Source: Limnanthes douglasii subsp. nivea (lineage: Eukaryota > Streptophyta > Magnoliopsida > Brassicales > Limnanthaceae). From it: DNA of 64,000 nucleotides. Positions 1 to 11,480 of this stretch are shown here, piece after piece (position 1 is the first letter of the stretch; every line of letters begins with the position of its first letter). Location of the stretch: assembly GCA_036936605.1 (NCBI GenBank), contig JAUPFV010000005.1:54890742-54954741 (forward strand). Reading direction: 5' to 3'. A model generated the notes under the pieces. The model ran no database searches. It had not been told where the DNA came from and saw only the letters and a list, made by a program, of their open reading frames with translations. Position numbers and translations under genes: made by a program.

Positions 1-335
1 TTAAGCTACCGGGCAGGTCGAGCCGGACCGCTAAGCAAAGGGAGCCAAATATGATGGACCGGGACCGACTCGTTAAGAGTCGAGTCGGTCCGGTCCGACT
101 CTTAACGGGCGGATTTGTTAGTTTATCATAACTTTTTAGGTTTTAGTAAAAAATATACATAGATTATGAAAAAAAATTATATATCTCCCTTACCGGGCGG
201 ACCGGTCCAGACTGGTAAGAGAATCGGTCCAAAATTTTGACTCCCAACCCGCTCCCTAAGGTATCCGGGCCGGTCTCGGGCGGACTTTACCGGTCCGGTC
301 CCGGGCGGGTTAACGGGTTGGGAGGCCCCCTAACA
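1..335. mobile_element. GC-rich terminal part of a hAT-like element (left end outside window)
   Basis: The segment is strikingly richer in G and C than the DNA around it. It is built of short degenerate CCGGTCC, GGGCGG and TTAACGGG motifs in both orientations, including a perfect 12-bp inverted pair CGTTAAGAGTCG/CGACTCTTAACG around 72-110. It ends near 335 with GGGAGGCCCCCTA, whose complement starts TAGGGGGCC. That resembles the ends of plant hAT elements with CGG-rich subterminal repeats, and a complete hAT-type element with similar repeats lies at 29785-30413. The other end lies outside the window, so no target duplication can be tested. An unclassified GC-rich repeat is the alternative. 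Confidence 0.4.
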
Positions 336-339
336 ACTC

Positions 340-607
340 TAAGTAAAATTCGAAATTCAAATTAAATTTCCCGGATATCGGTAACTTAACCCCAACGAAA
401 ATACGAAAATCCTATACTTTGGATCTTGTCTACATCTTTAATCCGGGCCAAAATGGCCCAGTAATTGAGCTCCGTTGCGAAACGATTTTACACGTGACAA
501 AATCAGACTAGATGATCAACGCTGTAAAATTCCGAAGCTTTTCTTTTTCTCGCCGTGTACTTTCTCTCTCTACGATCTCTCTGTAGACGGTGCGATAAGC
601 CATCGCC
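340..607 (+). promoter_or_regulatory. Upstream region of the TMN gene
   Basis: This stretch precedes the start codon at 608. It contains a perfect G-box CACGTG at 491-496 and GGCCCA at 455-460, which read on the other strand is the TGGGCC (site II type) element common in plant housekeeping promoters. CT-rich sequence at about 541-590 looks like a 5' leader. The transcription start is not determined. Confidence 0.45.
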
Positions 608-3600
608 ATGGAACCTCAACGAAGAGCTTTATCTCATCCCCTTGTTGCCGCAGTTATACTTCTCCTGATCCATGGGGCTCATTCTTTCTACCTCCCTGGC
701 GTTGCTCCTCAAGATTTCGAAAAGGTTGACTCTCTTTAACCTCTCCGTTTCTCTAAATAGATTAGCCATGTTGGCATTACTTGATTTGATTCTTCGTTCT
801 CGGATCTGCATTGGATGCTGATTCTGGTTACTTTCCATTTCAAACCTGAGTGTTAATCCCCCATCATGTGAGAAACTAGGAATTGATCATCGGTGTTTGG
901 TTTGCTTTAATGGAGAGGACTAATTGACGATAACGCCAACTATCTGCATTTTTCTTAGTTGTTACATGATGTGATCATTCGTCCGAGTTCCATTGTTCGG
1001 TTGTTTTCCTCCGGCTTGGTTACTTTCTTGTGCAATAAACAGCTTTCTGTACTATTACGGCTGTAGATTTCGTTGTTTGAAGCTCGATTTAGAGGCTTTA
1101 AGAAGATGCGGTAGTGCATTGCGAGATTAAGACTAAAATCTTGTGCATTGTGTTAATTTCTTAGTAGCTCCTTTTGATTTCTTCAGTTTGCACGTTCTGC
1201 AACTTACTCTACTGTTTAGGACTATGTAGATTCTATTGTGTGAAGCTAGGGTAAGAAGCTTAACAAGCTTTAATCTCAGATTCGGATTAGTCTCTTGTGC
1301 TGAATCTCCATTTCCGAAGTTCAAAATCATGTATATTATTATTTTTGTCATCAAATGAGCTTTTATGGTATAAGATAGCTTCACCGCATGTAATGAAGGC
1401 CTCCTTTTATGGGATCTTGATTTGCTTCCATATGCTTAAACAAATAGGGAAATTCATAATAGTTGTGCCTCACGGTGGCTGGCTTGCTAGTTGTTTTTAT
1501 GATGTTGAAGAATGTGACTACCATAATACACTCTCTTGACTCTGTCTGTTTAGCAGTAGCAACCCTATATTCTTCTTTTAATGGTTTTAAATATGCCTAG
1601 CCAGTGTTAAAATGTTTGGTTCTGGTCATACTATTCAGTTATTCATTAAGTTTTTTTGGATGTCCATTGGTGCAGGGAGATCCACTGCAGGTGAAGGTGA
1701 ACAAATTGACATCTATAAAGACTCAGCTTCCTTACTCCTTCTATTCTCTTCCATATTGCCGCCCACCAAAAATAGTGGACAGTGCCGAGAATCTTGGTGA
1801 AGTTCTCCGTGGGGACCGCATTGAGAATTCTCCATTTATGGTTAGCCTCAAGATTCTTATGGACCTACAAAATTTATCAATTCGAATGGCATTAGAATAC
1901 ATAATTTCTTTCATTTATATCTAACTTTAAATTCTTGTTCTCCAGTTTAACATGCGAGAATCCAAAATGTGTAATGTTCTTTGCCGAATCATACTTGATA
2001 AAAAAAGTGCTAATCAATTCAAAGAGAAGATTAGTGATGAATACCGGGTGAACATGTACGTTGATTACTATTGACATTTTAGTTTCTAAGTTTCACTTGA
2101 ATAACAACTTGTAATTGGTGGTCATGCATATCTCAGGATCCTTGATAATCTTCCTCTGGTCGTTCCGGTTAAAGGATTAGGCCAGGAATCTACTCCAATT
2201 TATCAGCTTGGTTATCATGTTGGAGTCAAAGGCCAGTACAGTGGGGTAATGGATTGTCATTTTCTAAATACTTCTTTGCATGTCATGTAGTGATTATTTC
2301 AATTCTAAACTGGCCTGTTCATTCACAGAGTAAGGAGGAAAAGCACTTCATCCACAATCATTTGGCATTTAATGTCAAGTATCACAGAGACTTGCAAACA
2401 GATGCTGCTAGAATTGTGGGATTTGAGGTCAAACCATTCAGGTCTGCTCTTTTCTGTAGTTATATGATCCTACCTATATGTTTTGTGTGTTGTTACTGAT
2501 AATTTCATTTCCCTTATTGTACAGTGTTAAGCATGAGTATGAGGGGAAGAAGTGGGACGTGAAGACTCGTTTGACTACATGTGACCCCCATTCCAAACAT
2601 ACAGTTGATAATTCAAACTCTCCTCAAGAGGTGGAAGATAAAAAAGAAATTATATTCACATATGATGTTGCATTCGAGGTAAGTCCTCAGATCTGCTATT
2701 GCTTTATAAGTTTATCCTATATACATGAATAGTCTGGTGTCCATCTTCTTTTTTTCCGTACTAGAAGGCATAAAAGTAAAAACTTGTATTACGTTAAGGT
2801 AGTAGAACAAATTTCGTTGGTGACATAGTGAATATATATCTATTTGTACTACTACCCACTAGATGTTTTCTGTTAAGGGCAAAAAGTTAAAAGACACTGT
2901 ACTCTAGGGACACAAAAACCTTCCTGCAGACTCTATTTGTATTTGCGGTTGCTGTCATGCCCTAATTTTAACTCACATAACATTTGCTCCATATCCTGTG
3001 AAGCAACATATGAGTTTGAAATGATATTTATAGGTCTCACTATTTCCCCTGGCCCCTATATGCGATGCAGGAGAGTGATGTGAAATGGGCATCCAGATGG
3101 GATGCATATCTTCTAATGAGCGACGATCAAATCCACTGGTTCTCTGTTGTTAATTCTTTAATGATTGTACTCTTCCTTTCTGGTATGGTGGCAATGATAA
3201 TGCTACGGACACTGTACCGTGACATTTCAAAGTACAACGAGCTGGAAACTCAGGAAGAAGCCCTGGAAGAGACAGGGTGGAAGCTTGTCCATGGTGATGT
3301 TTTCAGGCCTCCCTCTAATTCCAACACACTCTGCATTTACGTTGGAACTGGGGTTCAATGTTTTGGAATGGTACTCGTCACTATGATTTTTGCCATTCTA
3401 GGATTTCTCTCGCCCTCAAATCGAGGGGGTCTTATGACAGCCATGCTCCTTTTGTGGGTCTTCATGGGCCTTTTTGCCGGTTATGCTTCTGCTAGGTTGT
3501 ACAAAATGTTCAAAGGAACAGAGTGGAAGGCAATTGCGTTCAAGACGGCCATAACATTCCCAGGAATTGTTTGTGCCGTTTTCTTTGTCTTGAATGCTCT

Positions 3601-4228
3601 AATCTGGGGACAGAAATCTTCGGGTGCTGTACCATTTGGAACTATGTTTGCCCTTATATTATTATGGTTTGGGATTTCGGTTCCTCTAGTCTATGTGGGT
3701 AGCTACATTGGATCCAGAAAGCCACCAATGGAAGATCCAGTAAAAACAAACAAAATCCCAAGACAGATTCCTGAACAACCTTGGTACATGAACCCAATTT
3801 TCTCAATCTTAATAGGAGGAATCCTTCCGTTTGGAGCAGTTTTCATCGAACTCTTCTTCATTCTGACCTCCATCTGGCTAAACCAGTTCTACTACATCTT
3901 CGGTTTCTTGTTCTTAGTTTTTGTGATCCTTATGATCACTTGTGCAGAAATAACAGTTGTTCTTTGTTACTTCCAGCTGTGTGGTGAAGACTACTTATGG
4001 TGGTGGAGGTCTTACCTAACCTCAGGCTCTTCTGCTCTATACCTCTTTCTCTACGCCACTTTTTACTTCTTCACAAAACTCGAAATCACAAAGCTGGTTT
4101 CTGGTCTTTTATACTTCGGCTACATGCTTATTGCATCTTACGCATTTTTTGTTCTAACCGGTACAATTGGCTTCTTTGCTTGCCTCTGGTTCACAAGGCT
4201 GATTTACTCCTCCGTCAAGATCGACTAA
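608..4228 (+). CDS. Transmembrane 9 superfamily (TMN/EMP70) protein, TMN7-like, 7 exons, 641 aa
   Basis: Exons are 608-724, 1676-1840, 1946-2055, 2137-2245, 2329-2441, 2525-2678 and 3071-4228. All introns are GT-AG and phases match, giving 641 codons, the usual family length. Residues 1-26 form a signal peptide followed by [11 protein letters not shown], the conserved start of the lumenal domain. Lumenal sequence runs to about residue 270 (ending near IHWFSVVNS), then nine hydrophobic segments follow. The acidic stretch after the first membrane segment ([19 protein letters not shown]) and [19 protein letters not shown] are family hallmarks. The C-terminus KID fits the KXD/E motif known in this family for coat-protein binding and Golgi retention. 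The family acts in Golgi/endosome membrane protein sorting. Intron 1 is long (951 bp); the ATG is chosen because it starts the signal peptide. The gene looks intact; the paralogue (TMN7) is assigned from general similarity. Confidence 0.95.
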
Positions 4229-4489
4229 AAGTGCGATACAAGAAAGTAGTTACTCTTTCGTTGTTCATTGTAGTAGTTTAGGTAAAGTAATTTTGTTTGT
4301 TCAGTCCATTTTATAGTGTCATTTATAGTACTTTTTTTTTCTTTCAATTCTTTTCGTTTTCATCATTGTATATTGAACATTGCATCAAGAAGTTTTACCA
4401 TAATAGCGGTATTTTTCATTTTTTCAACAACAGTTACATGAGTATCTGGAGTTATTAAAAAACAGAAAGACAAAAAATAGAACAAGTTA
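4229..4489. other. Shared 3' intergenic region between two convergent genes
   Basis: The 261 bp separate the stop codons of the TMN gene (+) and the small protein gene (-). The stretch is T-rich on the plus strand and must hold the 3' ends of both transcripts. No repeat or coding signal is seen. Confidence 0.5.
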
Positions 4490-4792
4490 CTACTTTCTAG
4501 GGTGGGTATCTTCAGGCTTGGAAGCACCGACAGTGACCTTTGCTACATCAGCGGCACTGGCTTCGGGTTTTTTCAAATAGTATAAGACAGAGTAAGTGAC
4601 TCCGGCGGTGATGAGTAATCCAGCAAGCGTCATAGTGGTAACGCTAAATGGTAATTTGCGCGTCTGGTGAAGTGCACCGCCAGGGTTGTGACCTGGTGGC
4701 CTTTGAGAAGCATTGATTCCTGCTGCTTTGACGTCTTCTGGTTTCATCTTGTGGGTGTCTGCCATTTTTCTCCAATCTTCATTTCCTGCCAT
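4490..4792 (-). CDS. Small single-span membrane protein, plant-conserved, function unknown (100 aa)
   Basis: A clean 100-codon intronless ORF read right to left. It has a polar N-terminus beginning MAGNEDWRKMADTHKMKPED, a PPGHNPGGALHQ segment at about 33-44 and one hydrophobic segment at about 49-71 (VTTMTLAGLLITAGVTYSVLYYL). The tail is alanine-rich and ends KPEDTHPRK. The arrangement matches a family of small plant proteins I recognise by its N- and C-terminal motifs but cannot name with a function. A short N-terminal region, one membrane span and a basic tail would suit a small organellar or endomembrane subunit; that is inference. The gene converges with the TMN gene. Its upstream region (to the right) holds a 19-bp tandem duplication and ACGT-core sites. 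Confidence 0.8.
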   Translation of the reverse strand: MAGNEDWRKMADTHKMKPEDVKAAGINASQRPPGHNPGGALHQTRKLPFSVTTMTLAGLLITAGVTYSVLYYLKKPEASAADVAKVTVGASKPEDTHPRK

Positions 4793-5460
4793 TTTTCTTT
4801 CCCTTGCTCTCTATCTCCGATATCTTGTCTCAGTCTCAGACTGAAAGCAGATATAAGCTACGCTTGCTAATATTTTATTCAATCGATACTTTTGTTGTTG
4901 GACACGTAAGGGTTTCACATGCAGCTAACATGACACTTGTCACTTAGTGGGACACTTGTCACTTAGTAGGACACGTATGTGTTTTAGCTTATTACTATTT
5001 TACTATGTACGTACAGAACATATGACGCGGTCTTTTACATTGAAACTTGATTTAGAACGAGGACTGCCTTTTTTCGGTTTGTCTTACTCTTTTGATTAGT
5101 CAAAGCAATTGGACGACCAATCTACTGAAATATAAAATTTGGTGGCTTAAACTATAAGCCATAAAAACATTAGAGATTTATAAAATACTACGATTTGGAT
5201 TGATTTTTCTACGGAAAGCGATAGGGACATGTATCGCATTTTATATTTCCTTTTTTCTTTTCCAAACTCATGCTTAGGTTAAGTTTTGATATATATTGTA
5301 TTGGTAATAATATTTTATCTAATTTACATGATAACATAATTTTGATGGTTTTAGCACGGTAAAGAGTTGATCATGTAAAAGAGGAATCTAATTTATTAAG
5401 AGCGGATCATGGGACATATTAGTCACGTTATCGGTCATTAGAGCAAAGTTTATGTTTTTT
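4793..5460 (-). promoter_or_regulatory. Upstream region of the small membrane protein gene with 19-bp tandem duplication and ACGT cores
   Basis: A 19-bp unit (GACACTTGTCACTTAGTGG) is repeated directly at 4932-4950 and 4951-4969 with one mismatch, and a third partial copy begins at 4970. Two GACACGTA sites (about 4901-4908 and 4970-4977) carry ACGT cores of the bZIP-binding kind. CT-rich sequence at about 4795-4845 could be the 5' leader. From about 5100 to 5460 the DNA is plain AT-rich sequence with no gene. Confidence 0.4.
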
Positions 5461-5465
5461 CTGTT

Positions 5466-5595
5466 TATTACAATCATCATTCTTACAATAAAAATCATTT
5501 CTTTTGATTATTACAATTACTATTCTTACAATAAAAATCTTACTTCTCTTTATTATTACAATCATCATTCTTACAAATAAATCTCAACACAAAAA
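5466..5595. repeat. 43-45 bp direct repeat, three copies, just before the copia gag start
   Basis: The phrase TTACAATCATCATTCTTACAA recurs with small changes near 5468, 5511 and 5556, a spacing of 43 and 45 bp. The array ends directly before the gag ATG at 5601, so it occupies the leader position of the copia element. Confidence 0.6.
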
Positions 5596-5600
5596 TCACC

Positions 5601-6540
5601 ATGGCTGATGGTTCTTACAAATCGAAGATCCAATCCAAACTAGCAACTTTAAGGGTTCAGATCGGAGACAAAAACTATCAATCCCTCACATCCCTTCTAT
5701 ATTCATCATTTAGACCAACCAGACCATGTCTTGGTTCCAATCAAATTAAACGGTGTCAATTATCAATCGTGAAGCGAAGCAGTTATTTATGTGCTCACTG
5801 CAAAAAAGAAGATCGGTTTCATCAATGGCAAAGACCCATCACAAGAGAATGGACCTGTTTTGTTCGAGCAATGGAACCAATGGAATAACATGATAATTTC
5901 TTGGTTGACTCATATTGTTGAATCAGACATAGCTGAAGAAGTTATCCATACAAAGACAACACGTGAAGTGTGGGTTGACTTGTACGACCAATTCTCTCAA
6001 AACAATGCTCTAGACATGTTTCAGATACAATAATCCATCGCCACCATATCACAAAGTACAATTACAGCAGCTACATATTTTACCAAGATCAAGGTATTGT
6101 GGGACGAGCTCGAGACATATCGATTTCCACTGACCTGCAATCAACGACAAGCACGCCTCGAACAGAGAGAGGAAGATCATTTTATGCAATTTTTGATGGG
6201 TTTGCATTAATCTTACAATGCGGTGAGGTCCATCATATTGATGATGTCACCTCTGCCCAATGTCCGTCAAGCATACTCTTTGATAATCCAAGAAGAGAAA
6301 AAACAACAGGTATCATCTGAGCCAATTGAAAACTTCTTCATAGCAGCCGCAATCCATGGAAAATGAGGAAATTCAAAGCAGAAAATATGTGAGCATTGTA
6401 GCAGATCCGGGCATGCTATAGATGAATGTCGGACTCTCATATATCATTGTACTTATTGCGATAAGAGAGATCACAGAGGATAGATGTCGATTGAAACATG
6501 GAAACAATAATAAGCTGGGACAATTATGAGCACAACAATC
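5601..6540 (+). pseudogene. gag: Copia A gag (UBN2-type) with two zinc knuckles, broken
   Basis: The reading begins MADGSYKSKIQ at 5601 and moves to another frame near 5790 (INGKDPSQENGPVLFEQW). It continues through a helical gag region (SDIAEEVIHTKTTREVWVDLYDQF) and LWDELETYRF near 6090-6125. Two zinc knuckles follow at about 6385-6500: CEHCSRSGHAIDEC and then CTYCDKRDHRG, the second interrupted by a stop before its last cysteine. Stops at about 5886, 6031 and 6207 and at least one frameshift make it non-functional. Confidence 0.8.
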
Positions 6541-6562
6541 TTCAGTTTGTGGCAATCAACCT

Positions 6563-9500
6563 TTGGTAAATGCGACAGAATCTCATAACTTATCAGGTTC
6601 TAATAATTCTAGCATTATTCATGAGTTCACTACCGAACAACTACAATTAGCCCAAGCAATCACTGCATTGAATCACAATAATTATAGAAATGTTGATGCC
6701 CATGCGAATGTTGTAGGTTTGATTTCATCTACTATTGTGTCTGTTAATTCTAGTAGTACAAGCTCTTGGATTTTGAATACTGGCGCCACAGATCATATTG
6801 TCACTTACATATCACTTTTAACTAATCCCAAACCTTACACTATTACCGATGTTAATTTACCAAATGGTGCAGCACCACAAATCACTCACACCGGCACAAT
6901 TAGTTTTAATTCCAAATTAACCCTTATAAATGTCTTATGTGTACCAACTTTTAATTTAAATTTAATTTCAGCTAGTAAACTCACTAAAGATCATAATTGA
7001 TGCACCATTTTGTTCCATGACTACTGTATTTTGCAAGACTTGGTTTCAGTGAAGTTGATTGGCTTGGATAGACAATGTGGTGGTCTATACTATATGCATC
7101 CAAATAAATCGTCTATTTGTCTGGTGTCGTAGTCATCTGACTTATGGCACTTACGCCTAGGTCATCCATCACCGTCTCGTTTTAAATTACGTTCACATTT
7201 GCTTCCATGTATTCACAAAGAGTTAGGAAATAATTGTACAATTTTCCCACAAGCAAAACAAACACGTTTATCTTTTCCTAAAAGTTCAATAAATACAAAA
7301 TATCCTTTCTCTTTATTACATTGTGATGTTTGGGGTCCTCAAAAATTTCCTTCATATAATGTTTCACGTTATTTTCTTATAATTGTTGATAATTTTACTC
7401 GATGCACGTGGAGCTTTCTTATACACCATAAATCAGAAATACAATCTTTATTAAGTAATTTTGTGCAATTCGTCAAAACCTAATTTCAAACAGATGTTTA
7501 AACAATAAGAGTGGATAATAGTAGTGAGTTAATTCCTCTTCGTACTTTTTTTCAAAACAAAGGCATTGAACTTCAAAACTAGTGTGTTTACACCCTACAA
7601 CAAAATGAAGTTGTCGAACAAAAACATTGACATAAGTTAAATGTTGCTCGTTCTCTCATGTTTCAATCAAATTTACCACTTAAATTTTAAGGAGATTGTG
7701 TTTTAACAACAGATTATTTAATCAACCGCATTCCAACTCCTTTACTATCAAATAAATACTCATTCGAGGTCTTATATAATCGTTCCCCATCACTTACTCA
7801 CTTGTGTGTTTTTGGTTGTGCATCCATCCTAAACATAAATTTGATCATCGTGCATCCATTTGTATTTTTTTGGGTTATCCACATGGGAAAAAAATCTACA
7901 AAGTTCTTGATTTACATACATATAAATTTTTCATAAATCGTGATGTCCACTTTAAAGAAAATCTATTTTCCTTCCACTATGCCTCGAACTTGTCTTTTCC
8001 GGACCAATCATCTTCATCATCTTTCAATCAATTACCTAACTCCTCATCAGTTCCATTTTCCAGTCCCGCTATGACTCAGAACCTCACCTTTTATCTCTTT
8101 CATCTCCATCAAATCCCATAGATCTCACATCTTTAACCTCTACTTCTCCTACATTCTCAGAATCAACTACAAGTTCATCACTCTCACTCCTAACTCCGTC
8201 ATCCTCTATCACTCCACTAACACCTTCCACTTCACCATCACCCCCAATCACACATACTTCTCCTCCAATTCCTAATGATATCTTGATTCGTCGTTTTACC
8301 TGCCACATACATCCACCTACATGGCACCAAAACTATGACATGTCTACCGAGATCAATAAATATTCAATGCAATCAAGTTTCCCTCAATCTACACGATATC
8401 ATATCTCCTTTCATAATTATATTTTACACTTTTCCCCTAACCATCGTGCTTTCTTAAATTTTCTATCAGCATAAACAGAGCCTTTATCTTTTAAAAATGA
8501 TAATCGTGATCCACTCTGGCGTCAAGCCATGTTCATTGAACTTAAAGCTTTAGAACTAACAACACTTGGCACTTGGTTCCCCTTCCTCCGAGACACAAAC
8601 TTATCGGATTTTGTTGGGTTTATAAGATCAAACATAAATACGATAGAACCATTGAGAGATATAAAGCTTGTTTAGTGGCAAAGGGTTACACCCAGGTTGA
8701 AGGTATTGACTATCAGGAGACCTTTTCTCCAACTACTAAACTCACCATTCTTTGATATTTGTTTACTATTGCAGCTTCCAAAAATTGGTATATTCATCAA
8801 CTTGATGTGCATAATGCCTTTCTTCATGAAAATCTAGATGAGGAGGTATATATGTCTCCACCTCTTGGTCTCCGCCGACAGGGGGAGATTTTGGTGCGTC
8901 GGCTTCACAAATCTATCTACAATTTAAAACAAGCATCTCAAAATTGGATCTCTACTTTTTCAACTACTGTCGAAACCGTAGGTTACATACAATAAAAACG
9001 ACTTACTTATTTTTTACTAAATCTCAAGGTAACAAGTTCATTGCTGAAGAATCATTTATAACAACAATTAAAATATTTTCTATGTATTGAATTTTCTCGA
9101 TCTAAGAAAGAAATATTTATGGCTCAAAGAAAATATGCATTAGATATTTTACAAGACACATGATTGTCTGGAGTAAAACTCGATATTCTAAATGAAGTAG
9201 AATTTTAAATTAATTGATGAAGACAGTGAACTACTTTATGATTCGACTAGATATCAGAGACTTGTTGGCAGGTTAACATATTTGACCGTGACTAGACCTG
9301 ATATTGTGTACTTAGTGCGTACACTAAGACAATTTATGAGATAATCTAGGAAGCCACACTGGGAAGCAATGTTATGAGTCTTCCCTTACATCACGAAATC
9401 ACCTGGTCAGGGTCCCTTTTTTCATCAGAAAATAATCTGACACTTAGTGTTTTTTGTGATTCAGATTGGGGTGGGTGTCATATGTCAAGACGGTTTGTTT

Positions 9501-9920
9501 CTGGTTACTGTGTTTTTCTTGGCTCATAACTCATATCATGGAAATCAAAGAAACAAAATAATGTTTCACGATCATTTACAAAAGCAGAGTATAGAAAAAT
9601 AAGGAATACTTGTTTAGAATTAACCTGGTTGAGATACATAATTAAAGATTTGAAGGTCGACTTAGATAAACCAACATCATTGTTTTGTGATAATCAAGTG
9701 GATTTACATAATGCGGCTAATCTAGTTTTTTCACAAGCATACCAAGTATATTGAGATTAATTGTGATATAATTAGAGAAAAAATTAAGACCGGAATAATT
9801 CGTCCATGTTATATTTCTACAAAGATGAAATTTGCAGATATATTTACTAAAGCACTCGGGAAAGATCAATTTGATTTTTTATGTAGCAAGTTGAGAGTCT
9901 TTGATTTACACTCTCCAACT
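6563..9920 (+). pseudogene. pol: Copia A pol: protease, integrase, reverse transcriptase and RNase H remnants
   Basis: The protease motif at about 6765-6800 reads SSWILNTGATDHI. Copia proteases normally have D in the LDTGA position, so the catalytic Asp appears changed to Asn. Integrase starts with the HLRLGHPS zinc-binding part (about 7150-7180), then LLHCDVWGP and DNFTRCTW at 7310-7415 mark the catalytic core. Reverse transcriptase follows at 8573-8995 ([51 protein letters not shown]). RNase H pieces lie at 9430-9900 (FCDSDWGGC near 9455). Each domain sits in a separate short ORF, separated by stops and frameshifts, so the element cannot be autonomous. Confidence 0.85.
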
Positions 9921-9929
9921 TGAGGGGGT

Positions 9930-10190
9930 ATTAAAATATATTTTTATTTATTGTAAACTAACCATAGAATGAAGGTTGATGAATGGTTGCACTAATTTAG
10001 ACACGAATGTAGTGAGATTGGCTCTACTAATTAAATTCATAATTAGGATTGACTGTATTGATTATAATCATAACTAGAATTGACTGTATTGATTATAGTC
10101 ATAATTAGCTCTAGCTACGAGGTATATACATGGACAATATTTTGATTGAAATAAACGTATCACTTTTCACTTTTCTGACACATTGAGATG
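9930..10190 (+). repeat. Probable 3' LTR of copia A
   Basis: The sequence follows the purine tract at 9921-9929 directly, where a copia 3' LTR should start. It holds an internal near-repeat (GAATTGACTGTATTGATTATA-like copies about 35 bp apart, 10045-10100) and a TATA-like GGTATATACAT at 10120-10131. The first base pair is TA, not the usual TG, probably through mutation. There is no 5' copy to compare, so the right boundary is approximate. Confidence 0.5.
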
Positions 10191-11480
10191 AAACCCTTAT
10201 TTTAGTTGTCTTACAAAAAACAATATTGTGATTTGTGAATTGCAATCACTTGCGAAAATAAGTCGAACCACTCGTATGAATATGTATTTTTTATTTTTCT
10301 TACTTGCAAAATAAGCCAAAATCACTTGCATAAATATGTATTTTTATTTTTTTACTTGGTGAAATATAAAAACCCATTTTCTAAAATTATTTTTGATTTC
10401 AAAGTATTATTTACTTACGAAAATATTGATTATTAAGGTGTTACACACTTGAAAAATATGTCAAACTCACTTACAAAGAAACTTTGTTTAAATCGTGTTA
10501 TGAACTTAAAAAAAATACAACCAAATCATTTAGGCAAAAAAGATCATTTTAATCTAAAACACTTTTAAATATTAAGTTAAATTAAATAAAATGCAAAAAC
10601 TAGTAATTAAGAAAATATGATAATACTAAATACAAAATTACAGATTTTGAAACACAAAAGTTAATCTAAAATATTATAGTTATTTTACTCGACGTAAATA
10701 CATGAATTTACCGACATTTTTTTTTGGTTTCTCAAATGGTTTGAAATAGATTAAACATTATAGTTAGCCTTTCAAGCTTCATTGTTGGTGAATTTTTTAT
10801 TATTAACTTCTTGCCTAAATTATGTGTACAGAAAATTGAAGTATAACAACCTCATTATTTACTGAATTATTCTTTAAAATATGAACGTAAAACAAACGGT
10901 AATGTTATACTAAACCCTCACCGGTGTAAATTGTTTTTGGAGGACTTAATTTTTTTTATATCGATAATTATTTTTTACAGAAGAATGAGGTTGTATCCAT
11001 CAATTACCTACAAATTAGAAACATGTGTGAAAATAAATAAAAAGTAGTTTTAATGTTAATGACTTGCGAAAATACAATCAAAATACTCGTGTAAAAAAAG
11101 TGTCTACCACTTTCATAAAGACAACCAACCCATTTGCAGACATAAAAACTATTATTTATTGAATCACTTGCGGAAATAAAGTCAAACCACTTGCGTAAAA
11201 ACACAAATCATAACAAAATGAACAATAGGCACACTGAAAATAAAGAGTAATTATTTATAAAAACCGAGAAGTTAAAATATATGTTATCGCATAGTCCAAC
11301 TTTTCCTTATTAACTATCTCCAATATATGTGAGAAGTAGACAAATATATTTCCTTTCTAGGACTCCCAGAATATATGTAAAATCAAGATTTGATTGTACA
11401 TATCAGAATATATGTAAAATCAATATTTGATTGTACATATCACAAAATCTCTAGGTAGATCACCATTGTCTACTTGTGTG
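10191..11480. repeat. AT-rich region with dispersed ACTTGCGnAAATAA repeats
   Basis: No gene is visible. Several copies of ACTTGCG(A/G)AAATA, followed some 5-12 bp later by an AACCACT(C/T)G-like box, occur near 10248, 11062, 11165 and 11190, with weaker copies near 10300, 10340 and 10460. The same two-part pattern recurs at 60329-60570. It looks like the remnant of one repeat family. A near-duplicate of about 45 bp (ATATGTAAAATCAAnATTTGATTGTACATATCA) is present at 11375-11445. Confidence 0.5.

Larger units (their letters stand above)
5601..10190 (+). mobile_element. Decayed Ty1/copia LTR retrotransposon (copia A)
   Basis: Gag, protease, integrase, reverse transcriptase and RNase H follow in copia order on the plus strand. 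All are broken by stops and frameshifts. The pol region ends at about 9920 with FADIFTKALGKDQFDFL-like sequence, the usual copia C-terminus. The purine tract TTGAGGGGG (9921-9929) then leads into a probable 3' LTR (about 9930-10190). No matching 5' LTR is seen upstream of 5601, so the left end is missing or too diverged to recognise. No target duplication was found. Confidence 0.85.

Noticed and set aside
3781..4281. Open frames of 68 and 94 codons on the plus strand
   Set aside because: They are other-frame shadows of the last TMN exon.
8084..8308. 74-codon Val/Gly-rich frame on the minus strand
   Set aside because: It is the complement of a Ser/Thr/Pro-rich copia linker between integrase and reverse transcriptase, a usual low-complexity shadow.
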